Of a stretch of 64,000 nucleotides of DNA, positions 21,965-31,102 are shown one piece after another. The translations under genes and the position numbers were made by a program. The notes beneath the pieces were generated by a model that saw nothing but the letters and a program-made list of their open reading frames with translations, was not told where the DNA came from and did not search any database. Source of the stretch: Sphaerolaimus hirsutus (lineage: Eukaryota > Nematoda > Chromadorea > Monhysterida > Sphaerolaimidae). The stretch spans positions 3,906,001 to 3,970,000 of the forward strand of contig OZ038456.1 in the NCBI GenBank assembly GCA_964036195.1. The letters are read 5' to 3'. Positions within the stretch are counted from its first letter, which is position 1. Each line of letters opens with the position of its first letter.

Positions 21965-22371
21965 CTTGTGAATGTCACAAGCGGAATTTTTGGTGTCACA
22001 AGCATAAATACCAACTAAAAGCACCATAATCTATGTTTACCTAGTAAAAAGTGTCACAAAGTCAAATTTCGATCAATGTGATTGTGAATGTCACAAGCAC
22101 AAATTGGGACCTTGCGCCGCCTATGATCGCAGCATTATGGCGAATTTAACCGCTTTTTCTACACTGTTTTTCGCGCTGGAAAAGCGGACCAAATCAGCGT
22201 AACGAGCTTAGACATCGCTTATCCGACGTCAAAAATGGAACATACAGTTTGTGTCGATTATTATAACTGTTAGATGGTTGAAATCGGTCCAGAAATGGTA
22301 AAGTTATTGAGTTTCAAATCGATCAGCTAGAGCGGTCCAATGTATTTAATCTGAAATGACTAAACAAAATT

Positions 22372-22750
22372 GATCCGGTGCGGTGCCTTCCGATGCTATC
22401 ACCGGCGACCGGCCGGTGCCCTTCCGTGCTGGTGCCATTTTTTTCAGAATGGCACCAGTGCCGATGCGGTTCGGTGCCATTTTTTGGCCGGTGCCCCAGG
22501 GTGCCAGGTGCAGTTTTCATGCCATGGCAGAGGTCATAGGCGGCGTAAGTGCTTGTGCGCTTGTGAATGTCACAAGCGGAATTTTCGCTGTCACAAGCAG
22601 AAATACCTACGTTTACCTAGTAAAAAGTGTCATAAAGTCAAATTTTGGCCAATGTGATTGTGAATGTCACAAGCACGAATTGGGACCCTGTGCCGCCTAT
22701 GGCAGAGGTGCAGGTGCGGTGCGGGGTGCCATTTTTCTCGGTGCCTTTAA
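22372..22750. repeat. GGTGCC word array interrupted by a MITE
   Basis: Words GGTGCC/GGCACC/CCGGTGCC fill 22375-22515 and resume at 22703-22745 (GGTGCAGGTGCGGTGCGG). The CATAGGCGGC MITE splits the array. It resembles the 9169-9400 array, but neither a TAGTGATG head nor a matching tail is evident. Confidence 0.55.
22535..22701. mobile_element. CATAGGCGGC MITE, intact 167-bp copy
   Basis: It begins CATAGGCGGCGTAAGTGC and ends GTGCCGCCTATG, with the duplication GCAGAGGT on both sides (22527-22534 and 22702-22709). It is the cleanest of three copies in the window. Confidence 0.9.
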
Positions 22751-22756
22751 CATCAC

Positions 22757-23232
22757 AAGTTACTGAAGTTTTTCAAAGTACCCGTGCTGGTAAATTTTCC
22801 ATTTTTACCCATCCTCAAAAAATACCTGGGTAAAATACTTTGTTTTTTACCCTGTACTTGGGTAGGTAAAATTGCGTAAAAGTGTTTTTCAAGTATTTTG
22901 GGGTATTTTTTTAAGTAAGTCGAGTATTTTTTGGCTACATGGGTGTTTAAGGTGTGTGACACTAAGTTTAGACAATATATACCAGCATTCTAAGAACAAA
23001 TAACACATGACAATATTAATTAATGCAGGCATACAGTGATTACATGGTTACATTTTGCTTTTTGTGTGCATATTTGAATTTTCTGAAATACACCGAAGTA
23101 CCCAGTGCTGATGAAAAAGTACGAGTACAGATGGGAACTGATACAATTTAAGTATTGTACCCATGAGTATTTACTCAGTAGACTGTTTTACGCGTATTTT
23201 AGAGTAAAAGTAAATACCCACTGTCAACTCTG
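22757..23232. repeat. GTAAAT/AGTATTT word element ending CAACTCTG
   Basis: A stretch of GTAAAT, AGTATTT and GGGTAAA words on both sides of a plainer centre, ending AAATACCCACTGTCAACTCTG at 23232. The right end resembles the CAGAGTTG family. The left end is degenerate (AGTTACTGAAGTTTTTCAAAG) and no duplication is seen. Confidence 0.45.
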
Positions 23233-23291
23233 GAGGAAATAAACCCGTCATGTCCACAGAAAAATATGCAGATTTACCTAACTCGATACAG

Positions 23292-23513
23292 GTACGACGG
23301 AAGCGCGTGGCAAGTAATGGCGCCAACGCCAATGTTACACTGCTGCGCCGCACTTGTCATCGCCAATGACATTTTATATTTGACTGGAGGCTACTACAAA
23401 GGCACAGACTTGAACACTGTCTATCAATTTGATGAAACAAACTTGCAGTGGATAGACACATCCTATCCAATGCTAAGGGCTGTGCATCGACATTTGGCTG
23501 TTGGTATTGACTG
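23292..23513 (+). CDS. Second Kelch exon of the host gene
   Basis: The exon follows ATACAG (AG at 23290-23291) and ends GACTG before GTGATC (23514). It encodes YDGSAWQVMAPTPMLHCC, then ALVIANDILYLTGGYYKGT and VYQFDETNLQWI, and MLRAVHRHLAVGID. The GG pair (LYLTGG), spaced Tyr and Trp (VYQFD..LQW) are the Kelch signature, here one whole blade and the start of the next. It starts with one base, completing the codon left by 5119-5297, and ends in phase 2. The next exon in that phase was not found with confidence. Confidence 0.8.
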
Positions 23514-24135
23514 GTGATCACTTGTCGACTTTTTAAAACTATTTGGACGATTTTGAGTTTGTGATGTTTAGGTAGATATTTTAATACACACCTAGAGTGA
23601 TGGAAACCAGAAAATAATTGCACCATTTGAGGGCACAATTTGGAACCCTCAAATGGCGCCAGGGCCGCATGTGTGGAAACCACTCATGAAAATTTACCAA
23701 TGAAAATGTCGTGATAACAGAAAATCATTCCATAGAAAAGTTCAAGGAATAGCCCAGCAAGATTGAAACGCCCCCTGTATTTTGTGTTTTTCGATTGTCC
23801 GCTTGATCCACAATAAATTCAAATCATGAATAATAAGAAAATGCTTAAAAAACAGAAAAAAATGAAAACTTCGCTTTTACCTTTTTACTTTTATCTTAAC
23901 TTATTAGTTTAAGATTAATTTTTTTACTTGACTCAACTTGCCATTTGTGATTTTCCTTTACTCTTAACTTGCTATTTATTTGTCCTTTTTATTAGCTTTT
24001 ACCATTTGTCATTTTACTTTGCCTCTAGCGAAATTGGCCCAGAAACTTTGATACGAAGTGATAGTTGAACATTCATTTCACCCCCCCCCCAAAAAAAAAA
24101 AAGCATGACAACAGAAACGGTGAACGTTTCAGTAA
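23514..24135. other. No gene seen
   Basis: AT-rich intron-like sequence. At 23,880-24,042 there are TTTACTTTT/CTTAACTT words ending GAAATTGGCCCAG, similar to one end of the GTTCCGCAAGTGG family. Confidence 0.4.
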
Positions 24136-24571
24136 TGCTGCAATTACAGCTCGGGCGTAAAATTGACCGGGTGTAAAATTGATTTTGGGCATAAAATTAA
24201 TTACAGATGAATGGATAAAGATACAACATTGTTATTTCAGTCAAAGAAAGCTTAGATGCAGACGTTTCATGTGTCCAAAGCTCATGAGTTGATTTTAACC
24301 ATACTGGGAGTTATGAATTTTAGCACAATTGTTTCAATTATGTGCTGTATGTTGCTTAAAATTCAAAAAATTTGTGCCAGAATTCATAACTTCTAGTACA
24401 ATTAAAATAAACTGATGAGCTCTGGACACAAGCAACATCTGCATGTGCGCTTTCTTTGACTGAAAGTGAAATTACAATGCCATATCTTTATCCATTCACC
24501 TGTAATTAATTTTACACCCAAAAATCAATTTTACACCCAGTCAATTTTACGCCCGAGCTGTAATCGCAGCA
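24136..24571. mobile_element. TGCTGC palindromic element, intact copy, TAA target
   Basis: It starts TGCTGCAATTACAGCTCGGG and ends CGAGCTGTAATCGCAGCA, flanked by TAA (24133-24135, 24572-24574). Arms of about 150 bp are near-perfect complements carrying ATCTTTATCCATTC. It serves as the unoccupied reference for the insertions in 9755-22134. The 3-bp duplication fits PIF/Harbinger. Confidence 0.85.
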
Positions 24572-24686
24572 TAATAAACAAATATACCACATTTACTTTT
24601 TCGGGGGTATTTCGTGGGGGGTTTATTATTTTGCCAGAAATTTTTTGAACTCCCAGTACTAATTCGTCGTTGTTAACGTACGCTGA

Positions 24687-24886
24687 NNNNNNNNNNNNNN
24701 NNNNNNNNNNNNNNNNNNNNNNNNNNNNNNNNNNNNNNNNNNNNNNNNNNNNNNNNNNNNNNNNNNNNNNNNNNNNNNNNNNNNNNNNNNNNNNNNNNNN
24801 NNNNNNNNNNNNNNNNNNNNNNNNNNNNNNNNNNNNNNNNNNNNNNNNNNNNNNNNNNNNNNNNNNNNNNNNNNNNNNNNNNNNNN
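24687..24886. other. Assembly gap (200 N)
   Basis: Exactly 200 N. The left flank (24590-24686) is a fragment of the CCGTATTT family and the right flank is a TTAGGC run, so the missing bases are probably repeat-rich. The round number suggests a placeholder length. Confidence 0.99.
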
Positions 24887-24895
24887 CGGCATAGC

Positions 24896-24925
24896 TTAGG
24901 CTTAGGCTTAGGCTTAGGCTTAGGC
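24896..24925. repeat. Interstitial (TTAGGC)5
   Basis: Five tandem TTAGGC units directly after the gap. TTAGGC is the telomere repeat of nematodes, but a short internal run next to a gap is not evidence of a telomere. The array may extend into the gap. Confidence 0.9.
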
Positions 24926-24929
24926 TAAG

Positions 24930-26160
24930 GCGTGTTATGGTAGAACCCAAGCTTAATTATCTCAATTAAATGGAACTGTGCCAATTAGGCGCGTCTGTTT
25001 ATGAAATTGATATGCTTGTGGCTTGCCTATGCCTATATATACGCGCATCTGCTTAGTTGGCTTCACTTTATTTCAATATTTATTTATCAGCCGTGCTGTG
25101 TCACATTATCAACTTTTAATATCCGTGGGCAGCAAGTAGATAAACGAGTTCATGGCAGCACCAAACGATTCCTGACAACGAATTGCTTGGCAACGGTTGG
25201 GCGATGTATTAGACCCATAGATTGCACGCAAGGACATAAATACAGAGTTGTTGAAAGTACTGAAGTTTTATTCAAAGTAAATGTAAACGTAAAGTATTTT
25301 TATTCTACTGTAGTTCTTAGTAATTTGTAGTAAACGTAAATGTAAAGTTCAGAAAACTTTAGTAAATTTTTTTCACATTGAAAAGGCCAGTGCATTACAT
25401 TTTTTTCCAGGGAAAATGTAAAAGGTAATATTTTATCCTATAGAAAATGTAAAGCAAGTATTTTTTCCAATTTTTGCTCCGGAAGACATTAAAGATATGT
25501 TTGTTTTTCGATAAGTATTTCTTATACCACTATACAAAAATACAGTGATCAGGAAAATTTAAGTATAAATAAAATAAGAACCGGTAACCGTGCTGAGTTG
25601 AAATTTGGCATGCGTACTCACTAAATGAAGGAGTAAACACATGCCAAATTTCAGACAAATCCAAAAAAAAATTATACACTCCCCTAAAGAAAATGCATCA
25701 GCGCGTGTAACCGTCTTGCGAAGATTTTGTGCATGCTAATTTGGTGATAATTCACCTCATTAACATGCAGCAACCCATGCACGCTAATTATAGACTTTTA
25801 AAAAAATTGCCGGACTTTTTTGCCGGAGACCGGTCCCCGGCCGGGACCTGTGTAAATAGCCTTTTATTCATGTTTCATTTTATTTTATTTTTTTTTTATT
25901 CTGAAAAATCATTAATAAAAAAAAATGAAACCATTTTACAAAATTTTTACAAATATTTTACAAATTTTTTACAAAAAATCAGAATATTGGATGCAAGGCC
26001 ATAAAACAATGTGCACACTAGAAGCATACAGATGACAACAAAAAATTAATGCAGACTTGTGACACGTTTGCAACATAGGTATCTTGAATTTTGACCCGCA
26101 CATGGGCCGGGTAGCTAATTGCTCCTCCTGAGGGAAAGGTGGCTAAACATTTGTTATTTT
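24930..26160. other. No confident gene; AT-rich, word-repeat scraps
   Basis: 25,250-25,330 and 25,330-25,560 contain GTAAATGTAAACGTAAAG words beginning AGAGTTGTTGAAAGTA, a further relative of the CAGAGTTG family. 25,093-25,140 has an open segment after TTTATCAG, too short to support. The rest is T-rich low complexity. Confidence 0.4.
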
Positions 26161-26164
26161 CGGG

Positions 26165-26330
26165 GGGTGGGGGGAGGGCTTGCGGGGTGCAATATATGGG
26201 CTTTTTCAAGGTATGGCATGAAGAAAATGGAAAAAATCACATAAATTAGTGATTTTGAAGGTGAAAATATATTCAAAGATGTGAAAATGTGCAATTTTCA
26301 GCAAAAATATTTTTAATCACAAAAATGAAA
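26165..26330. repeat. Dispersed repeat (copy 1)
   Basis: AATATATGGGCTTTTTCAAG followed by GTATGGCATGAAGAAAATGG matches 46935-47050 with scattered changes. Both copies are preceded by a G-rich tract. The class is unknown. Confidence 0.6.
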
Positions 26331-26702
26331 GCAACAACAAGGCACCAGTTCTGTAAATTGGCAGCTAGGACATTTAAGCAGCAGGATATAAAACTTTTTA
26401 TAGAATTTTACAGACACAAATATTTGTAAAATTTTACTAAAATTGTACAAAAATTTGAATTTTTGTACATTTTTAATAAATTTTTTACAAAAATTTGAAT
26501 TTTAGTAAAACTGTATTTTTATTTTATTAATTTTCCATTTTTTTAATTTTATTTTATTCTTCAATTTTCCATTTTATTTTTATTTTATTTTTATTTTTTT
26601 CTGAGATTTTGCCAACCCTGCTCATCACATTGAAATCTTAGCATTAAACACATCGATACAAACTTAAGGTAAGGAAGCATGCAACAAACAAAACAAAAGG
26701 CG

Positions 26703-26829
26703 CTGGGGCCAATTCCACAAGTGGTAAAGTAAAAAAGAAAACTTTACTCTCCACTCTTCAATTTACTCGTTACTCTACTCTTTACATTTGACTTTACTCT
26801 TTGATTACCCACTGTGAAACCAGCACCAG
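26703..26829. mobile_element. Short GTTCCGCAAGTGG-type palindrome
   Basis: CTGGGGCCAATTCCACAAGT at the left and ACTGTGAAACCAGCACCAG at the right are complementary. The core is TTTACTC words. It is a 127-bp relative of 1522-1747. Confidence 0.6.
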
Positions 26830-26832
26830 GTG

Positions 26833-27870
26833 CCACTTTCAAAGACGTAGGCTCATCCCACATCTAAACCCATCCCACATCTAAATCTACTTTGTCTCTT
26901 AAATAGACTGCATTTCATCTAGGGAATTTCAAAAAAGTCATGATGACACAATGTAATCAATCTAAACTCGGCGGACATTATGGAAGTCAATGGTCTAAGG
27001 AATTTTTGTACGAGTGCGGTATAAACTAACGATAGGGTCACATGTGAATTTGGCCCACGTCCAAGTCGCTCTGCGTTTCAGACAAATGAGAGCGAAAAAC
27101 GCAGGTTCACGTCACTGATTATCGCTGCGGAATGCAATAAATCAATTGGAAATGATCACAAATGGCGGCCCGTACACTAGTTGACGCATTTGCGATCATT
27201 TCCAGTCGCTTAATTGTATTCTACAGACATAATGAGTAACGCAAACGTAAATCCTGCGTCTTTCACCTCATTCATATAATACGTAACCCGACGCATGCCA
27301 AGTTAACATACCGGATATCTATCACATTCGTGCTTTTTAGGAATTCGTTAGCACTGTTTGAGCGAGATATCTAGCTTTCCGACTCTGTATTTTTATATCC
27401 GTGCTTAATCCATTTATTTTTCACATTTGAAAGTTCAATCAGTTTAAATAAACTGTGAATTGAACAGAATCCGTCCGTTCAAATTCAAACTTGAGACATA
27501 TCTTACTCGTACACAAAAGAAGGAAAGCTGATTCGTTTCATGTCTGCCGAGTTTACCTAATATAACATGTTAGAGTGTTTGAAGGCAATTTGACACCACA
27601 TGTGTTAAAACATGACAGTTGACAACTATTGAGTGCAGTCAGTGTTATTGAGTACAACTTTGGCCTGTGAAATTACCGAGTTATTGAAAGTGGCTGTTAA
27701 TGTAGCACTTTTTCATCATCAACATTTTTTTCCATCCATTATCCACCAAAAACGCAAGGAATACGCATCAAATATGACAGGCATCCAATTTATGGGCCAG
27801 CATGTGGGATGGGTTAAGATGTGGGATGGGTTTAGATGTGGGATGGCACAGACCCCTTTCAAAGTGTCAA
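26833..27870. mobile_element. TIR element ATCCCACATCTAAACCC with nested GTCGGCGGAC-type element
   Basis: The left end holds CTTTCAAAGACG and two ATCCCACATCTAAA units; the right end holds their complements (TTTAGATGTGGGATGG, CCTTTCAAAGTG) at 27,800-27,865. Inside, 26963-27555 is a separate palindromic element starting TAAACTCGGCGGACAT and ending ATGTCTGCCGAGTTTA. Confidence 0.65.
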
Positions 27871-27973
27871 CCGTGCATCCAAATTTTATGTTTTTGTATC
27901 CAAATTTTATATTTTTGGTATCCAAACATATTTCAATTTCAATATTGTATGAACTATTTGTAGTGTACCTACA

Positions 27974-28404
27974 CCGTATTTCTTCTAATAGAAGAGCGCC
28001 ATTCTATTTTTTTGTCAACTTTTTTACCTGCCATTCTATTGGAGGTGCCGTTCTATTGTAGGCTGCCGTTCTATTTTTCATTTTTTTCCACAGATTTCTC
28101 ATTTCAACATAGGTAGCCTTATTTTTAATGAAGCTTGAACAATGTTTTGATATCTTAACATCACATTGCAATTTAACACCTATTTGAATGCGTTGAACGT
28201 TCTCACCATCCGTGTCCTTCCGTCCTTACTTTCGTGTTTCGCACGCTCCCAACGTCATTTCTACCTGCCATTATATTGGAGGTGCCGTTCAATTGGAGGC
28301 TGCCATTCTATTGTTTTCGTGAGCGCAAAAATGTGCCAAAACCTGTCATTCTATTGGAGGTGCCATTCTATTGGAGGTATGCAGTTCTATTAGAAGAAAT
28401 ACTG
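27974..28404. mobile_element. CCGTATTT element with TCTAATAGAAGAG words
   Basis: It starts CCGTATTTCTTCTAATAGAA and ends TTAGAAGAAATACTG. Words GCCATTCTATTGGAGG recur at both ends. It is the same family as 44376-44797 and the short 60663-60778. Confidence 0.75.
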
Positions 28405-28651
28405 TAACTATTTTTCCTCTCCCATTCCAATTTATTTCAAAAATTCTATAACTGACACGCAGATGCAGCCCAAATGTTCAAATAATACAGAAAAAGCAAA
28501 ATAATCATGATTTGGTTGCCTATAATCTACCTTCTTGATTGTACACTCTCCACCTGTTTGCAACATGGGTATGGTATCATACATGGTAAATAAATATTAG
28601 GATTCAACCTTTAAATACATGTGTATTTAAGTAAATACATATACATATTTA

Positions 28652-29017
28652 CTGTATTTCTCCTGTGTAAACCACCCGGGTGTTATACAAAATTCATACC
28701 CTTTTCAGCAAACTTTTTTTAAACTTGTATAACACCCAGGTGTTAGGTCAATGGGGGTTTCTATGTATACATTTTCTATGAACTTGGCTACATATTTAGA
28801 TATTTTATTTGGTTCCCAGCATGCAGCTACTCTCAGTTCAATGGAAAAATGTGCATGCCACAGATTTACAAAGATTGGCACCAGACAAGGTATTCAAACA
28901 GTTCAAATCCTGCAGAAATTTTTTTTGCAAGTTAGCATAGCACCCCAGGGGTGCTATAAAGCTGGGTGTTGTGCACCACCACACAGAGGGGGGGGGAGTT
29001 TACACAGAGAAACACGG
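28652..29017. mobile_element. CTGTATTTCTCCTGTGTAAA element with GTGTTATAC words
   Basis: It is flanked by TA; the left end is CTGTATTTCTCCTGTGTAAA and the right end TTTACACAGAGAAACACGG. Internal words are ACCACCCGGGTGTTATAC and CACCCAGGTGTTAG. An open segment at 28820-28889 within it has splice-like borders and a phase matching the next exon, but its position inside a mobile element makes it doubtful. Confidence 0.65.
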
Positions 29018-29069
29018 TACAATCTTCATGCCTCAATATTTTCAATTTGGCCCAAAAACTTATCCACAG

Positions 29070-29689
29070 GTCTAGTTGGGAACCTGGAGCAAGAATGCCC
29101 AACACTGGCTGGTGCCACGTACTTCTCCATGGACACGTGTTTCTTCAGACATGCCACCAAAGTGACCAATGCTGATGCGTGGGCCGCCTGCGCGCAGAAG
29201 GGTGAACTCACTGCTTCCATGTGACACACATTCTTCACAAATGTTCCTAAAAATGTTCATGTTCCTACAACTGGCTACAGATGCGCGGCTGGCACACATT
29301 CACACAGTTTCTCAACTGAAAGGGCTGTTGGATTCGAGCACAATCATTCCAGCGGAACTGGTTTGGCTGGGAGCCAAGTTACTCAGTGTGGGCGGAGTAC
29401 TGACTCCACATTGGGTTGCCACGGGCGGCAGTCAAGTAGGTTCACTTGTTTTGATCCTGCTGGATGCAGAATGAATTGGAACCGCCAAAAGCTCGCAATG
29501 AAACGTGCAAAACTTTTACTGTTTTTCCAAAACTCTAGATGCTCTTGCAGGATGGAATTGATGCAAGCAATGGCACACTCCTGGCCACAGATAATACTGA
29601 CCACTCACTGGCACTGGCACTCAACACAAGCTCATTTGAAATGGTTCAGCTATCACAAACTGATCTTATTCACCCACTGTGTGAAAAAC
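29070..29689 (+). CDS. C-type lectin-like domain, three exons (29070-29201, 29281-29435, 29551-29689)
   Basis: The three exons join in phase over introns of 79 and 115 bp. Exon 1 (after TCCACAG) encodes QECPTLAGATYFSMDTCFF and NADAWAACAQK. Exon 2 (after GGCTACAG) continues DARLAHIHTVSQLKGLL and AELVWLGAKL. Exon 3 (after TTGCAG) ends in HPLCEK. This follows the C-type lectin fold: paired Cys at the start, W/A..C after the first helix, L.HIHT.S.....L, W.GA, and the terminal CEK. No QPD/EPN-type calcium motif is apparent, so carbohydrate binding is unproven. Exon 1 begins with two bases (needs a phase-1 donor upstream); exon 3 ends in phase 1 at GTGAGC, matching the next exon. Confidence 0.82.
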
Positions 29690-29753
29690 GTGAGCTACTT
29701 TTACAACCATTGCAATAATTATCTTCAATATTTATTTACTAACACTGTGCCAG

Positions 29754-30467
29754 ATGTTGCTAAAATGGACAAGTTCATTGGCATTTACCAAGACATGGCT
29801 ATTGTCCCAGGGATATCAACCCTAATGACAACATCGTGCGTAGCGCAGCAGTGTGTCTTCGAATGTTTCAAAATGGATACCGTATTTCCTCGAAATACCC
29901 CCCCCCCTCGAAATACCCGCCCCCTCGTTTGACCCCCCCCTCTCGAGACCACTATGAAACAATCACCCCCCCCCCTCGAAATACCCCCCCCCCCCAAATT
30001 GAGTGTAAAGGGAACGTACATGACAATAACGGTAGTTTGTGTTCTGTGTACTGCAGAACACACGTTAAAACAATGTCGATATCACGTTAGAACAGTGTAC
30101 ATACCATCTACATACTAATATTAGTCTACAGAACCTTATAAATGGCGGTTTTTGTTGCATTTTTCGACGTCTGCGTACGTTTCAGATGACAATTTCGTAC
30201 TTGGTTTTCAAAAATTTTCTTGTGAAATAATAACCCCCCCCCTCGAAATACCCCCCCCCCCTCGTTTAACCCCCCCCCTCTCGGGACCACTATGAAACAA
30301 TCACCCCCCGGGGGGTATTTCGAGGAAATACGGTAGCTGCTTCTTTGTGTCCCACAATTCTGACAATAACGCATGCAAACTGTATGCGAGATTTGCATTA
30401 CACCTGAAACCCAGTCTGTCCGTGGAGGCCAAAACGACAGTGTACTCCAAGTACGGTTATGACACTG
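29754..30467 (+). CDS. PAN/apple-domain exon, split by a MITE (29754-29880 and 30336-30467)
   Basis: After GTGCCAG the exon takes up phase 1 and encodes KMDKFIGIYQDMAIVPG and SCVAQQCVFECFKMD up to 29880. A 453-bp MITE plus the duplicated TA follow. From 30336 the same frame resumes with CFFVSHNSDNNACKLYARF and ends GYDT+G before GTGAGC at 30468. The Cys spacing (C...C...C....C...C.LY) is that of PAN/apple modules, which mediate protein or carbohydrate contacts in secreted proteins. The MITE brings an in-frame stop near 29930, so the allele shown cannot make the full protein unless the element is removed. Splicing at the TIR GT and TAG would shift the frame. Confidence 0.75.
29881..30333. mobile_element. 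CCGTATTT MITE inside the PAN exon, TA duplication
   Basis: The ends are CCGTATTTCCTCGAAATACC and GGTATTTCGAGGAAATACGG, flanked by TA (29879-29880, 30334-30335). The middle carries the family's TGTAAAGGGAACGTACATGAC and GCAGAACACACG segments. It is closely similar to the inverted copy at 45450-45899, which suggests recent activity. Confidence 0.9.
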
Positions 30468-30589
30468 GTGAGCAGATTGAATCCACCAGTGATGTGAGGG
30501 TGCCATGGCACTTTGCACCTGCTGGCTTTGGTGCCACTCGCATTATGCATTTCAAAGAACCATGGTGCTCCTATGTCACTAAAAGGGCA

Positions 30590-30888
30590 GTTGACTGCAT
30601 CTTCTTGAGTAGTTCGTCCTTGAATAATTCCCCCTCTCGAATAATTTCTCCCTGTAAGACGAGTGAGGAAATAATAATCCCACTTTGAATAATCCCCGTT
30701 AAAAGTTGTGATCAATTCGTTGTACCCAATTTTAACAAAAATGCTGCGTTTTTATGTTGATAAGGCATATTTCAGTGAATGAGTTGATAGAAATATGCTT
30801 GAAAATTTAGACGAAATAATAATTCACTCCTTGAATAATTACCCACTCAAAAAAAGTCTTCAGGGGAATTATTCAAGCAACCACTGTA
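30590..30888. mobile_element. TTGAATAATTCCCC MITE
   Basis: Words TTGAATAATTCCCC and TCGAATAATTTC near 30,630-30,690 and inverted partners at 30,820-30,885 (GGGGAATTATTCAAGCAACC). The ends are poorly conserved (CTGCATCTTCTTGAG against CAAGCAACCACTG). It lies in the intron between the PAN and CCP exons. Confidence 0.55.
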
Positions 30889-30922
30889 TATATGTAAGCT
30901 AATGGCAGAATTTGACACTCAG

Positions 30923-31068
30923 ACACATGCAAAGTGCATGAGGAATGGCAACTGAATGGCGATGCCATCAAATATGTGGGTCCATTGGTGACTGCGCGCT
31001 GGGCAGCACTGGGCACCACAGCTGTGTTCGAATGTCCACAAAACTTTTCATTGAAGAATTCTGCAGAG
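30923..31068 (+). CDS. CCP/Sushi-like exon (first half)
   Basis: After GACACTCAG the exon begins with AC, completing the phase-1 codon of the PAN exon, then TCKVHEEWQLNGDAIKYVG and TARWAALGTTAVFECPQNF, ending NSAE before GTAATA. The Cys, the G.TAVFEC strand and the following polar loop resemble the first half of a complement control protein module. The second half should be on a next exon starting in phase 0, which I did not find before 44,884. Confidence 0.62.
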
Positions 31069-31102
31069 GTAATATCCCTCCCGTCACTAGTGAATCCACA
31101 TA

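Larger units (their letters stand above)
11043..22125. mobile_element. CATAGGCGGC MITE copy split by the BEL element
   Basis: The right part (about 21965-22125) matches the 22535-22701 MITE from CTTGTGAATGTCACAAGC to CCGCCTATG. The left part has been reduced to CATAG (11043-11047) plus a short filler. The 8-bp duplication ATCGCAGC is present on both sides (11035-11042, 22126-22133). This matches insertion into the right end of the TGCTGC element and proves the order of insertion. Confidence 0.75.
9755..22134. mobile_element. Palindromic element TGCTGCAATTACAGC, TTA target, heavily nested
   Basis: The left arm starts TGCTGCAATTACAGCTCGGG at 9755 after TTA (9752-9754). The right end GCAGCA lies at 22129-22134, followed by TTA (22135-22137). 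An uninterrupted 436-bp copy at 24136-24571, flanked by TAA, shows what the element looks like without insertions. Arms of GGGCGTAAAATTGAC words surround a palindromic centre (9840-10120). Three-bp TWA duplications suggest PIF/Harbinger mobilisation. Almost 12 kb of its length is later insertions. Confidence 0.8.

Noticed and set aside
24531..24950. Frames crossing the N gap and TTAGGC run
   Set aside because: They consist of unknown residues and a simple repeat.
25093..25140. Possible exon after TTTATCAG (Cys-rich or 15-codon frame)
   Set aside because: Very short, two competing frames, and neither continues the Kelch motif.
28820..28889. Candidate exon (EKCACHRFTKIGTRQ) with phase matching the lectin exon
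   Set aside because: It lies inside a TA-flanked mobile element (28652-29017); phase agreement alone has a one-in-three chance.
29881..30333. MITE acting as an intron through its terminal GTATTT and TAG
   Set aside because: Joining at those sites shifts the PAN frame by one base; removal of the whole element plus one TA is what restores it.
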